From assembly GCA_023525975.1 (NCBI GenBank), contig CM042028.1, positions 76,383,501-76,447,500 of the forward strand: DNA of 64,000 bases, in the 5' to 3' direction. Positions 18,617-31,006 of this stretch are shown in pieces; position 1 is the first letter of the stretch; the number at the start of each line of letters is the position of its first letter. The notes under the pieces are model-generated. The model was not told the DNA's origin. It did not search any database and saw only the letters and a list, made by a program, of their open reading frames with translations. The position numbers and the translations under genes are program-made. This DNA is from Smallanthus sonchifolius. Lineage: Eukaryota; Streptophyta; Magnoliopsida; Asterales; Asteraceae.

Positions 18617-21614
18617 AATGGTTTGAGGGATTTGGTGTGGTGGCACCAAACTCAAACCGGATGCTCTTGATATGGGGGAAAATGATACGAGAATCCATGA
18701 AGGACTTGACTAAGACTCGGAGCTTGCGGAAATGAAAGGTTAGTAATGATTTGATAAAATGATAATATATATATATGGTGTATGTATATATGTATGATGA
18801 ATGTTGTTAAGGTGTTATGTGTGCCGAAACTTGTTTTGTGACTTGTTATATGGAGATGGTAATTACAATTGGGCATGGCGTACTATTAAACATGTCTGGC
18901 CAATATGTTTAATAAGACGAAATGTGCAAGAGACTTTATGATAACCATATAACAATGAACATTTGCAAGGATTAGGTGAAGGTGGTTATATGTGTGTGTA
19001 TGTATGTATGTATGTATGTATATGGATGATTAGATGGGGGTAATACATATACACATAGATAAGATATAGTGCCTTAACGAGTGGGTAGATTAAAGACCTA
19101 TAAGTAGGTAGAACATCTACAACTTAGTTAAAAATTTGTCGGGGAGACTAAGGGGCACTTGTGTAAGTAAAAGAAATGGTGGATGAAAGTCATCTTAAGG
19201 ACTCAAGTATGTTAAAGCCTAGTAGTGTATCACCTCGTGGGTGGTGAGGAACATGGAATAGGTTGGGAGAAAAAGAATGCATCAATCTAGCGGAGAATGG
19301 CTAGAGCTTTCTATCATGTTGTATCAATCTTCCTTCAAGGAAGATAGGGCTCTTTGAGGTGATCTTTGGGAGGAACAGTGTGAAGCCTAGAAAGCGGGAA
19401 GAACTTCGGTTGGTGAACCGAAGTGGAAGGAAAACCTTGTTTTCACAAGAGGGTTCGTGGTGTGCGAACCAAAGGAGTTAAAGGGTGAGAGTTAATAGCT
19501 GATTAATTAACGATGAATCACTATGATGGTCTTGTCTTTTGAAGCAATCCATTGTGATTGGTAGAGGGCGTATTACGCACGATGAGTCGACTCCGGGACA
19601 TGGCGGAGGATTGGTAAATTAATCTTCGTGAGGAGAAAGGCATAAGGGCGTGAAGGCACATGCATCGAGGGAATTCATGAGATGACGTTGAATTACCATC
19701 GATTACAAGCCATGGTGGGTGGCATAGTGGAAGAGTTCCTTCATGTGCAGTGGACAGCAGAGGTGATCAATAAGATTTCGGGCAAGTGTTTTATGACTGG
19801 TCGAAGTCGCTCGAATCTTGGAATCATCGAAGAAATGTAGATAGATCGGGTTTCTCGATGCTATCTGTTGACGTTATAAAGGGGATCCTTGCGTATAGGG
19901 TACAACTCAGGTGGAGTCAATTATTAAATGCGCAAAGAAAGGTTGAACATAGGAGATAAGTGGAAAACGAAGAGTAAATGAGAAGTGGCTTCGTGAAAGC
20001 CGAAACATTCTAGCTGAGCTAGAAACCCTTTATGGGAAGAAATGTCGGACATTGCTATATGTCCGGAGGATAACACAAATGGTGAGAAAATTTGAAATTT
20101 GCTTAGGCCTATGGGTCACGCATTTCTAATCACCATAGTCGTGACTGAAGCTTTTCGATCATTGTGTTTGATGAAAGGCTAAGCAGATCGGTGGATTCGG
20201 GCGATCATCATTAAGGGTGTCATAATGTTGATGTTTACATGTTTTAATAACATGAGGTTGTGGATGAAACGATCACATGGATTTTGATCCGATGATTGTA
20301 AAAGAGGTGTTGGGTTACTTAGTAACCATATCATTGCCTAGTATGATAAAGGGGTGACGTGTTAATCTGTTCTCATTAGAGACATTGAAACACGAGGTAT
20401 ACGAACTGGTGTATATACATGGCTTGTGCCATTGTCATCAACCGGGGATATAAAAGGGATACTTAGTATTCCAGTTGAGAAAGAGGATTTGATAAGGGTC
20501 ATTGAACCTGTGTGCTTTGTTCTAAAGCACATAAACTTTTCGGTGAAAAAGGAAAATGGAAGAGTGCGTATTGCCACTGTCAGTCGGTGGTAGGATAAAA
20601 CTGATTAAAGGTCTCGCGGTATGTGGACTTTTTGGTCAAGGGGTAAATGTTAAAATGTACATTGTACGCAAACGGTGATATACATAGGTGAAATATGTAT
20701 ATAAAGGGGTGAAATGTACATAGGTGGAATGTGTACATAAATGGTGGTTGAAATCCTAGAACTTCATAAATGATGTTGGAAGTCTACTTGACTTCACAAT
20801 CGGTGTTTAAAAGCGAAGTTTTTGAACTTCAAAGGTGGATTCGGTGATTGAGATCCTTAAATCTCAAAGGATGACTTATGATTAAGTCAATGGAGATACT
20901 TAGGGTGTTTGGGTCACGGATAGGGATCTTCCTTCCAATGTTGTAAAAGAGGATTCAAGTAAGGAAGTTGTGGTATCCTTACTTGAGGAGGTCGCATGCT
21001 TTATCGGTTAAGAATGGGTGAGTTGAAGACTCGAGCTTCAAAGGGTGTTATGTATGGGCATTGGGATCCTCGAACCCCAAGAGGTATGAATTTGAGACCT
21101 TGAGTCTCAATTGGTTGATTGGTAAGGAAGTTTTGAAATTTCCATGTAAGAGGTGGGTGACGTGGGATTAGAACTTGGATTTCTTTAGTTGTCAAAAGTG
21201 TTGACTACTCGTATAAAGTGGTTCAAAAATCCAAATATCCTATGGTTAGGAGTGTTGAAATTCAAGTGGAAACTTGACATTATAAAAGTTTTCCTTTGAA
21301 ATGAGTGGACTCCATAATACATTTTTACGTGACCATACATGAAAGCATTAGGAGGATAGAACTGTTGTTATTTCATATGGTGAAGATGAGATAAATGATA
21401 AACGTTTCATCTAAATGAATCAGTGACTATCTTAGATAGTGGGCGAACTAATTGGTGCAAAAGTAGACAAACTGCATATCGTTGTCAAAGGAACCATTAA
21501 AGTCGGAGATAACCTTAGGGGAGTAACGAGGGCGTATAGAGTTACTACATTAAAGTGAAGTCGTTCATGATGACAATTTCATCGTCTCTTATTGACGAAA
21601 TTTGAGAGTCTCAA
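18617..21614 (+). other. Internal region of Tekay-like element without recognisable coding
   Basis: About 3 kb between the primer site and the integrase remnant. It has (GTAT)n near 19000-19020 and many short direct repeats (for example TACATAGGTG(A/G)AA near 20680-20725), but no gag, protease, RT or RNase H motif that I can recognise in any plus frame. Just before 21615 a few codons (SSLIDEI then a stop) look like the RNase H/integrase junction. Confidence 0.6.
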
Positions 21615-22148
21615 ATGTTAGCACTTGGTGGTGACTTGAAGAAAGAGCGGATGGTTGCTTATGTTGATAAGCTTGGTGAAAATAGCATGGGCTTGAAGAC
21701 ATGCTTTGATAGGAATTGGATTCCTAGGTTGTCAAGTGTTTTGACAACTATTTTGGATGAAGCGCATAAATCCAAATATTCTATCCATCCGGGTGTCACA
21801 AAGATGTTTTATGATTTGAGGTGTCATTTTTGGTGGCCGGGTATGAGGCGTGATGTTGTTAAGTATGTTGAGAGGTGTCTCACGTGCTTAAGAGTAAAAG
21901 CGGAGCACCAAAAGCCGTATGGAAAGCTTCAACCGCTTGAAATACCGCTTTGGAAATGGGAAAATATAACCATGGATTTGATTACTAAACTACCAAAGAC
22001 CCGAAAGGGTTATGATGCGATATGGGTAGTAGTGGATCGGTTGACGAAGAGTGCACATTTCCTTCCTATAAAGGAAACGTATTCTTCGGATAGATTGGCG
22101 GAAATGTATGTGAAAGAAATTGTGTCACGCCATGGTGTGCCGGTGTCG
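21615..22148 (+). pseudogene. Integrase zinc-binding and partial core of Tekay-like element
   Basis: Encodes the H2C2 zinc-binding domain (AHKSKYSIHPG ... CLTCLRVKA) and the start of the integrase core with its first catalytic Asp (WENITMDLITKLP) up to IVSRHGVPVS. There the sequence jumps, out of frame, to the C-terminal part in the next entry: the segment with the second Asp and the Glu has been deleted. No DNA-joining activity is possible. Confidence 0.9.
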
Positions 22149-22150
22149 AA

Positions 22151-22681
22151 ATGGTCAAGGAAACTAATGATAGTATTGACCAAATTAGAGTACGCTTGAA
22201 GGCGGCTCAAGATCGCCAAAAGTCTTATGCGGATAATAGGAAGCGGGCGATTGAATTTCAAGTGGGGGACTTTGTGCTTTTGAAAGTCTCTCCTTGGAAA
22301 GGGGTGATACGGTTTAGGAAACGGGAGAAGTTAAGTCCTCGTTTCATCGGGCCGTTTAAGGTGATAGCAAAGGTGGGTACGGTAGCTTATCGTTTGGAGC
22401 TACCGGAGGGACTAAGTAGACTTCATAACACATTTCATGTGTCTCATTTGCGGAAGTGTTTGGCGGATGAATCTACTTTTGTTCCTTTGGACGATATCGA
22501 ATTGGATGAAAAGTTGAATTATGTTGAGGAACCGGTGGCAATCTTGGATAGAAATGTGAAGCGTTTGCGCAATAAAGAGATTAGCCAAGTTTTGGTGAGG
22601 TGGAAATATAGAAGGGGAGCGGAAATGACTTGGGAAACCGAGGAAGAAATGCTCAAATATTATCCGAACCTTTTTATGTGA
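22151..22681 (+). pseudogene. Integrase C-terminus with chromodomain-like tail
   Basis: A 176-codon open frame with the GPY/F-type module (SPRFIGPFKVIAKVGTVAYR, residues about 63-82), the linker TFHVSHLRKC and a chromodomain-like tail (VLVRWKYRRGAEMTWETEEE ... YPNLF) ending 43 bp before the 3' LTR. In chromoviruses this tail guides integration to heterochromatin marks. The frame is open but is fused downstream of a deleted core and begins at an internal Met, so it is a remnant of the polyprotein. Confidence 0.9.
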
Positions 22682-22705
22682 AGTCGGGTTTCGGGGACGA
22701 AACCC

Positions 22706-22720
22706 AAATAAGGGGAGGTG
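22706..22720 (+). other. Polypurine tract
   Basis: AAATAAGGGGAGGTG immediately upstream of the 3' LTR (starts 22724), the plus-strand primer of reverse transcription. Confidence 0.85.
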
Positions 22721-22723
22721 ATT

Positions 22724-25033
22724 TGTAACGAACCAAAATCCGGGTTTCGTTTTAAATAAATTAATATTTCTAAATAATATTATGGTGAAAATAATATTTT
22801 AGAAATAAGTAGGAAACAAGTGGGTTTCAAGTTTGTAATAGGGTTTTGTTAGTTTTAACTAACTATGGGATGTAATGGATGAAATGGAAGTTGAAGGACT
22901 AAATGTGTAAAATGGCCAAAAATCTGCCATTTGACTTGTTGAAGTCAAAATTGGCTTCATTTGCACAATTGAAGTCGTTCTTGAGCAAGAGAGGAAAAAG
23001 AGAAAAGTGTGTTGAAGCCATTTTCGTGCAATTGAAGCTTGATTAGTGAAGGTTTTGGCTCACACAATACCTTCATAACATCAAGTAAGTGATTCTCTTC
23101 CTCTTGATTTCACCATGAAGGTGTTCTTGGTGGGTTTTGGGTGAAATCCGAAATTATGTATGCATGTGATGAAATGGTGTTAGATTATTGATAATCTAGC
23201 TAAACTAAAGTTAAAGAATGATGATTAACATCCTAGAACCCTTTGATTTTGGTTATGAGAAGTTAGGGTTCATATGGTGGAAATTGGGGGTGTTTGGATC
23301 ATGATGCTAAAATGATGAATTAATGAAGATTAAGTGTTTTTAAGATGTTAGACACTTTAACAAACACCAAATTAACTTAATAATAATTTTTGAAAGAAAA
23401 ATTAGTGTTAAGATTAAGATAATGAAACTCAAGTGGGTGAGTTTGTGGTGAAAGAGGGTGTTTGGTTATGAGGATAACCCAAACGGGTCAATCTGGGTTG
23501 GAAATGTGGAATTGAGTTGTGAACTCAATTGTAGTGGAATTTTGATGTATGATAGATTATTAAACTAGGTGAATTTGTTTAGGTGATCAAATTGCAAAGC
23601 TAGAAGGTGTTGCGGGATCTTCTAACTCAAAAGGTAAGTGCTTTGCACTTACTTAGTAATGATAGGTGGTGGTGTTGATCATGTTTGAATTTCATGTTGG
23701 TTATACAAATATCTTATATGTGTTTATTGGTATGTGGATGAATTTAGTTAATAAACCTATATGGTGTAAAAATTGACTTGTGTGGTAAAAGCCAAGTTTG
23801 TATGCATAATGTAGTTGACTATGTGGTATATGGTCAAACTAAAATGTAGAATATGTTGAATTGGTGTAAATGACTATGTGGTATATAGTTAAGCTAAAAT
23901 GTGGTATGTGATAAAGTATAGTAATTGACTTATGTGGTGTAAAGTCAAACTAAATGTGGTAATTTGAGGAAAGTGGCTTATGTGGAATATAAGTCAACCA
24001 TTGTGGAAAAATGGTGAAGTCGGTGTAAATTGACTTATGCGGAATATAAGTCTAACCATTGTGAAATAATGGTGAGATTGGCGTATATGGACTTATGTGG
24101 TATATAAGTCAAACCATTGTGGAATAATGGTGAATGTGGTGTAATTGACTTATGTGGTATATAAGTCAAGTGTAAGGGACCTTAGTCGACCATTTGGGTG
24201 TGAACGGGTCAAATGGGTCAAATGGGTGAAAGGGATGAAAACAAGATGTAAATAGTCAAACTAAATGTGGTAATTTAAGGAAAGTGGCTTATGTGGAATA
24301 TAAGTCAACCATTGTGGAAAAATGGTGAAGTCGGTGTAAATTGACTTATGCGGAATATAAGTCTAACCATTGTGAAATAATGGTGAGATTGGCGTATATG
24401 GACTTATGTGGTATATAAGTCAAACCATTGTGGAATAATGGTGAATGTGGTGTAATTGACTTATGTGGTATATAAGTCAAGTGTAAGGGACCTTAGTTGA
24501 CCAATTGGGTGTGAACGGGTCAAATGGGTCAAATGGGTGAAATAGGTGAAAAGGGTGAAAACAAGTTGTAAATACTTGTTTGATATGTTTATATCATTAC
24601 TAATGGTGAAATATTATTGTGGTTATGCAGGGAAAGCTCCGAGGTAGGTCTATGTCAATGTTCAAGGGGAAGGATTCTCGTATGCAATTTTTGTGTTTTT
24701 AAGGATTTATGTAAAATCCTTGTAAAGTGGTGTGTTTGACACTTGATTTATGTTTTGGTGAATATGTAATGTCATATGTTTGTTTTTGGTAAAAACCCAT
24801 GTGTTGGGAAGGTTTGGTGTCAAACATTTTAGAAAAAGTTGGAAAAATGGCTAAGTATGAACTGCAGGAAAAGCTGGAAACTTTCTGTGAAAAAGGCCTT
24901 CTCGCGGGCCGCGACGGGTGTGGTCTACGTTTCTCGCGGGACGCGAGAAGTAAATAAAAAAAAAAAAAAAAAAAAATTTGGGATTTAGACTTCCGCGCGT
25001 TAAAGCTTTGTTTTTAAAAAGTGGTATGTTTAA
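22724..25033 (+). repeat. 3' LTR of Tekay-like element
   Basis: Near-identical to 15977-18601 but with two rather than three 311-bp units and a slightly shorter poly-A tract (about 24955-24977). Visible substitutions include C/T near 22938 and 24864. Confidence 0.95.
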
Positions 25034-25038
25034 TAAGG

Positions 25039-25821
25039 CCTTAAATCGGGCACCCTACAGTTGGGTCTCATCACTGGGTATTCTCTTATTAAAACACTTA
25101 TTTTATTACAAACCATAAGCGGAAGTCTTAATTAAAAAATCAAAAATAGTCTTCATCTATTTTAGCTCGTTATAGTTCTTAACCTTACCTTACGAATGCA
25201 TGCACACTGACCCGAGTAGCACCATTCCCAAGCCAAGGTACGTCATCCACGAAACTCACCTGCAAAACAATCTAACAAACATACAAAGTCACCTGCATTG
25301 AGTTAGTTCTGACAGTTTATTTTAAATAGAAACATCCACATCACTATTAATATTTATTTCCACTAAAGACATTGTTGTCCACAATAAAAGTAATCTACCA
25401 TTTATTGTCATAATGATAACCCTTGATATCCACGATTCCCATAAGGGTACACCGACCCTAGACTCAACCCATACTCATAGCCCCGTAAGTTCTGCGACAC
25501 GGATCGAACTCATCGTTCTACAACTTGTAATGCACTACGCGCATTGACAAGATATCTGGTTAAAACAACCAACTCCTAATCATAGACCCGCCTAGCCCTA
25601 ACAATGAATCTTACGAGGGCTACTAACAATAGTCGTAAACACAACCTCTTTCCAACACCACAATCAATCCATTGTTTAACATCAAAGCAATAACATCACA
25701 ACACATTAATTATCAATATAAATCAAATGTAAATGCACACAACAATTACCTCGTCACAACAGCACTCGTCAGGGTTACCCTCGTTAGGACTTTCATCATA
25801 TTCCAAGCTCATCACTACCCC
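25039..25821 (-). repeat. Fragment of an older gypsy-type LTR
   Basis: Continues the sequence interrupted by the Tekay-like element: TGTAAGG (15970-15976) joins CCTTAAATCGGGCACC here. The minus strand has features of gypsy LTR 3' halves (GACTTCCGCTTATGG near 25105). It is in turn interrupted by the Athila-like element and may resume at 52333-52741. Confidence 0.45.
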
Positions 25822-27465
25822 TGATGTCGCCCAGACGGTCTATAAAAACTACTAAATAAAACCTAATCTAGACTCCTAAGTAATAAATGGAGTACCTATG
25901 AACTAAACCGCACTGACAGGCAAGTGTACCTATCGAGTGTAGCATAGCTTAATGGTAAACTGGATTATCGAACCCTAGAGACACTGAATAACTACACTAG
26001 ACTCGGACTCGGACTAAAGATGATTAATTGGGGGGGGGGGAGTTTCTACACTACTGATTAAACTAATAATGCTGAATACTAAAGATCGACTCTAACTATC
26101 AAGACACAGGACTTCGAGAAATAACAGGAATGGGAAGAACACCACCTAGGTCGGAATCCTACTTGCAAAGCACAGACTTCTACCGGTTATGGAAACTATG
26201 ATGGATCTGGGTATCTAAGGATAACAGCTCTAGACAACCCAGTGGATCTCTAATCACTCTCAGGGTGTCACCAACTAAGAAACCTACATATGCAGTAAAC
26301 TCACCAGATAGTCGGATTACCTTTTAGTCTTTTCAACAATGATAATATACCCAAAAGACAAATCACCTCTCGGTATCAATGTCCACAATACATCAAGGAT
26401 GCATGGGCTAATCTCAAATCAACAAGCTATGACTCGGACTAGCAATAATCACTAAGAACCTAAGGCAACTTTCTCTCAGACAGTTAACACTCGGAGTCCT
26501 AATACGAAGACTAACCGATCACCTCTCACCTTTCGGGTATTGAGATAAGATGAACACTCAGATCTATTTAACTCTCAACTACAGCTCCTATGGCTACTAC
26601 GTCTAGCAAACCATACAAACAACCACAAACACACAGTCTATAATCTAGATACGCTATTCAAACTGGAAGACATCCACAAATAACATACAGAACTTATAAT
26701 CAATTGCAAAACAGATCTAAACATGCATATTCACCATAATAATCAATCCAAGATCTTTACAAAATCATTAATCCAACAACTGAATCCAAAAACCGATAAA
26801 AATCAGGACTTTACTAAGCAATCATCAATGACCTAGGCAGTATTAAAGTTTAAGCCTAGAATCATGCTTAAAACATTCAAAACAGAAGTATCAAACAAGA
26901 ACATAGGTTCAAACACAAAAAACAAAGATAAAGATTGAATCTTGAAAACCGAATACGCTAATCTAACGAACCCGGAATCCAAAGGCTTTAAACTTGCACT
27001 TTATTTCACTTCCAAGCTCCCAAAATCGCCCCCTTAGAACTCTTTTGACGGCCAAAAGATCGAACTCCCTGAATAATGACAAAAAAAAAAAATTCGATAT
27101 AAAGTTGAATTAGGGCTTTTGCGGGTTTTCTAGGCCCTCGCGTACCGCGAAGGGTTTTCCTGGGTTCCTCGCGTACCGCGGGGAACAAAATAGTCGGGCC
27201 ACTTTCTGGAATTCCTCGCGTACCATGAAGATTTGAAGCTCTCCCTTTGCGTGCCGCGAAGAAGTAAAATTCCAACTTTTTGCATTTTTCTCTTGGGCTT
27301 TCTTCTCTTGCTCGGTTTCTTCGTGATATCACTTTATACTTCACACGAGCTTCTGTAAACATAACAAAGACTCAAATGTACACTAAAACGACTAAAAATG
27401 AATACGAAACTATATAAAAACGCACGAATACAAAGGAAATAAGATGTATGCTTTGCACTACATCA
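25822..27465 (-). repeat. 3' LTR of Athila-like element
   Basis: TGATGTCGCCCAGACGG ... CTTTGCACTACATCA. Carries four TCGCGTACCGCGA-type palindromes, intact to degenerate, between 27138 and 27262. Same family as the solo LTR at 3997-7369. Confidence 0.92.
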
Positions 27466-27707
27466 AACATCCCCACACTTAACTTTTTTTCGTCCTCAAA
27501 AAAGTCTGCAATGGAATCATAACTGGACATAGCTTTAAAAATCTCAATTATTCAATTAGCACAAACATACTCACACGTTAAAAAGCAACAACTGATATTT
27601 CTATCCGATTAAACCCAACCACTAACTTTCAAGCCCCCGTTTTGTGTTCTAATTCATATTACCAAGCATATCACTCTATCTATGGGACTCACACTCAAAA
27701 GTTACAG
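27466..27707 (-). other. Polypurine tract and 3' non-coding end of Athila-like element
   Basis: The minus strand reads AAAGTTAAGTGTGGGGATGT directly before the 3' LTR, a typical purine tract of Athila/Tat elements. The rest is non-coding and resumes at 44107 after the nested insertion. Confidence 0.75.
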
Positions 27708-27923
27708 TGTAATCCCCAGGAAATTCTGGCCTATATTTTTACTTTTTCGGCACTTGTAATTTCATTATTATGTGCTTCACATCAATTCATCCCAATAAAT
27801 TATCCTATTTATCCATTCTATTTCATGAGTATACATACATACATACATTGGATACAATTATTCAAATTCAAAAATAATAAATTTTTATATAAGGGATTAT
27901 ATAATTGCTATTATTATATTAAA

Positions 27924-27954
<31 letters not shown>

Positions 27955-28883
27955 GCTAAGTTATTTCTAAACCTATATATATATACATATATTCTTAAAT
28001 AAACAACTAAAAGTTAAATTATAAATTCTATATAAAAAAATTAGGGTTTATGTTTTTGTAATAAAAAGAATTAACTTAATTTAATAAATTACATTTTCAT
28101 ATTTATAACATTTAAATATAACATTTACATTTATTAGATTTTGTAAAAATTACAAAGATTTAATAATTTTATGTTTTATAAAAGTTCAGGGTCCAAATTG
28201 TAATTCCTGAAACCTTGATTTCAACTAAAAACATGTTTATACATGAAATAATAAAGGTTGGAATCTCGAGGGACCTGTTTTGCCAAATCCCAAACTTCCT
28301 TCCCTCCCAGACCGATCACAGGTTCGAACCCCACTCTCATCGATCTTAATCACTTTAATCCCGAACTCGCAAACGAGGCATTTTCAAGCAAATCTGATAA
28401 CGGCATTACGATTAAACCCATCAAACGACCCACTACCTAATTTTAATTGAATTTTTATGAGCATTTCAATATCAAACTCGTAACTGATGAACCCACTCCC
28501 AATCATTTAATCAATTGTTCCATACAGTACAAATTGGCTATAAATAGGGTCGTGTAATCATCTACGAAACCCACTACAAACTTACTACACTCGCAATTAC
28601 GTTTAATTTCACCCCTTGACCTTGATTTCCTGTCGACGAACTCGTCTCTGTTCATCAAGCCGTTCTCACTCCACACCCAACCAATTCTAGTAATTCTTGT
28701 GCCCAAAGACTCGCCTTGTTATGAGGATCAAAAGCCCCATAAAATAGGCTTCGATCGTTTTCCCGATCGGGGACATTGGTGACCTAGAGTTTACAGGTAT
28801 CATATTGGGGACGAAGGGTGTTTGGGTTTGCTGATTAAAACTTAAACGAAACCAAACTGGACACGGCAACATGCCCTGGTCCC

Positions 28884-28937
28884 ATGGTTAAGTGCGCGTG
28901 TGCAAGTGTGTGGCCGGCTCGACTCAGGTTTGAGTCC
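28884..28937 (+). other. tRNA-like A/B-box pair (possible SINE or tRNA relic)
   Basis: TGGTTAAGTGCGCG is followed about 30 nt later by GGTTTGAGTCC, resembling RNA polymerase III A and B boxes. No tail or TSD was found around it, so it may be a chance match or an old SINE. Confidence 0.3.
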
Positions 28938-29379
28938 GACTAGCCCAGTTTTGCAATTATTCTCCTTTTAATCCCTTTTAACCCATTGTTTGATGTCTAA
29001 AAATTCCAAATTTAATTTTTATAAACTTCACAAATATATCCTTTGATAATTATAAAAACAGAAAATAGAAATTAATATTTTAACTATTTTATTTTATTAA
29101 AGCACTTGTAAATTTCTAAATAAAATAATATAAATGATTTGTTTAGACAAATTTAATTATGTTATTTATCTTTATATAAATAATGTTTATTACAAAAATT
29201 TTAATTAAATGTGTAGGCATTATTAATTTCCTTTAAAGTTATAAATAATTATTTTAGTGTGAATAGTTATTTAAAAATACATTTAAACCTAAATACCTAA
29301 ATAATTATTTTATATAAAGTTCAAATAATTCTATTAAGACTTATTTAGTCTTTTATAATTCATTTAAAATGAATTAATA

Positions 29380-29520
29380 GATTAATTAACCATTTTATTT
29401 ACATTAATTAAATTAATTAACCATTTTATTTATATTAATTAATGGATTAATTAACCATCTTATTTATATTAATTAATAGTTTAACTAATCATTTTATTTA
29501 CATAAAATAAAATTAATTAA
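29380..29520. repeat. AT-rich tandem repeat with TTAATTAA palindromes
   Basis: About three imperfect copies of TTAATTAACCATTTTATTTA followed by TATTAATTAA, within the nested solo LTR. Confidence 0.75.
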
Positions 29521-30087
29521 ACCTTTTCCCACTTTATAATTTATTTATAAATTATTTTTAGAATGATTATATAAATAAATCCAAGTGTATATCCATAACA
29601 TGTTTATTTAACAATTCACATGTAATATTATTTAAACCTTTTTCCATTCTAAGATTTATCTATCTAATTATTATATGAATAAAGTCCAAACCTTTTAGCG
29701 TTATAAATACATATATTTTTCTACAAAACTTGCACAAACCCTATGCCCAGTCTCAAACCCCCATGAAACCCTAAAGTCCCAAAATCTCCTTAATACCATT
29801 TCGACGTACATTGAATTTAGAGTATCATTACTCGTGTAGGTTTATTGTGAGAAATCATTAGGCCTATGAGTCTTTACCAATTCATACCAACTCTAACTTC
29901 AATACATGTGAGTTTCATAGTCCCCTTTCTGTTAAAGCACTTTCCGTGTGACAAACACTCTGGATAGAGTCTTAGTTTTGTACTTTCATTGTATGTATTT
30001 GTCTTTGTTTGTAAGTGTCTATATGTATTAGTTATCGAGTTGTATTTACTAATGCATGTTGATAGTTGCTGAAATCTCTAAGTGTTT

Positions 30088-30205
30088 TGCGCACTTGTAT
30101 GTGCGCAGGAATTAGTTCCTGCGTACTTAGCAAGTACGCAAGAATACCTTGCGTACTTGCTAAGTACGCATAAGAAATTTGCCCTGTGCACTTGCTAAGT
30201 GCACA
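30088..30205 (+). repeat. Palindrome array in Copia 5' LTR
   Basis: Units are TGCGTACTT-N3-AAGTACGCA (30120, 30150), TGTGCACTT-N3-AAGTGCACA (30185) and a related TGCGCAC...GTGCGCA (30088). The unit at 30185 differs from its neighbours by two changes in each arm that restore complementarity. Confidence 0.93.
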
Positions 30206-30219
30206 GAGACCAGGTCGTG

Positions 30220-30227
30220 TATAAATA
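30220..30227 (+). promoter_or_regulatory. TATA box of Copia 5' LTR
   Basis: TATAAATA, 14 nt after the last palindrome of the array. The same unit is found in the 3' LTR at 43171-43178. Confidence 0.8.
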
Positions 30228-30456
30228 GGATAGGTTGACAGTAGACAAGTACGCAGTCAGATACTCAGACTTTGTATACTCAGTATTTCTCTCTGTAACC
30301 TTTAAGTGTTTATAATAGACGAAAGTTTAAAGTGATTCTCTTATCGGTTTAATTTGTGTTGTAAGACTCTCCACCTAGTCACGAGCATTCCGCACCCGGT
30401 CCGACTCAGGAACACACTTGCATATGAAGATCCGCCACACCCGAAGGACCTACACG

Positions 30457-30468
30457 TGGTATCAGAGC
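30457..30468 (+). other. Primer-binding site, initiator tRNA-Met
   Basis: TGGTATCAGAGC, two nt after the 5' LTR. Confidence 0.93.
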
Positions 30469-30774
30469 CATTGCTCTTGATTTCGAGTGTTGTGAGTTTG
30501 TTTGGAGAGTTTTCTACAGAGATTTTACAAGCAAAAGTGGGTATTTTTGTGATAAAATAGGGGTAGCTCTTGAGCACTATTTTTGAAGCAAAAATCACTC
30601 AAAAACTCGACTTTTGTTGTGTATTTGAGTGTTTTAAGCAACAAAGGTTGGTTAGAAACAAGTTTCTGACCCTTTGGCTCATTTTGTTTGTTCATCTGTC
30701 CAATTTTTGCCATCTCCGGTGAAATTCCAGTGACCGGAATAGTTTGGTGAGAGTTGGTGAAAAGGTGTTCTGCG

Positions 30775-30967
30775 TACTTACCATATCTGGCAAAAAGTTC
30801 AGTCTTGCTGCGTACTTACCAAGTACGCAAGACCAATATTGTGCGTACTTAAGTTATCTTTTGCGTACTTATCATTTACTCATGCGTACTTACTAAGTAC
30901 GCAAGAGCAAATCCTAACTACGCAAGACCATTTCTCTAAGTGCACAAGGCCAATATCAAGTGCGCAG
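30775..30967 (+). repeat. Palindrome array in the gag leader
   Basis: Full palindromes at 30809-30829 and 30883-30903 (TGCGTACTT-N3-AAGTACGCA) plus several half units (TGCGTACTT at 30842 and 30862). A donor-like TTTGGTGAGA lies just upstream at 30743-30752, and gag starts 40 bp downstream. Confidence 0.85.
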
Positions 30968-31006
30968 GTGTCTCTGACTTTTCTGAAATTTGACTAAGTG
31001 TTCACA

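Larger units (their letters stand above)
15977..25033 (+). mobile_element. Young non-autonomous Tekay-like chromovirus (Ty3/gypsy), TSD taagg
   Basis: Two long direct repeats (15977-18601, 2625 bp; 22724-25033, 2310 bp) flank 4.1 kb of internal DNA. Exact taagg duplications sit at 15972-15976 and 25034-25038. A tRNA-Met primer site follows LTR1 and a purine tract precedes LTR2. By eye the LTRs differ by only a few substitutions plus one tandem unit and a poly-A length change, so the insertion is recent. The interior has no recognisable gag, protease or RT; only integrase and chromodomain-like ends survive. It must have been moved by a related autonomous element. Confidence 0.95.
29930..30454 (+). 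repeat. 5' LTR of Copia element
   Basis: TGTTAAAGCAC ... GACCTACA. Four palindromes at 30088-30107, 30120-30140, 30150-30170 and 30185-30205 lie directly upstream of the TATA box. Confidence 0.95.
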
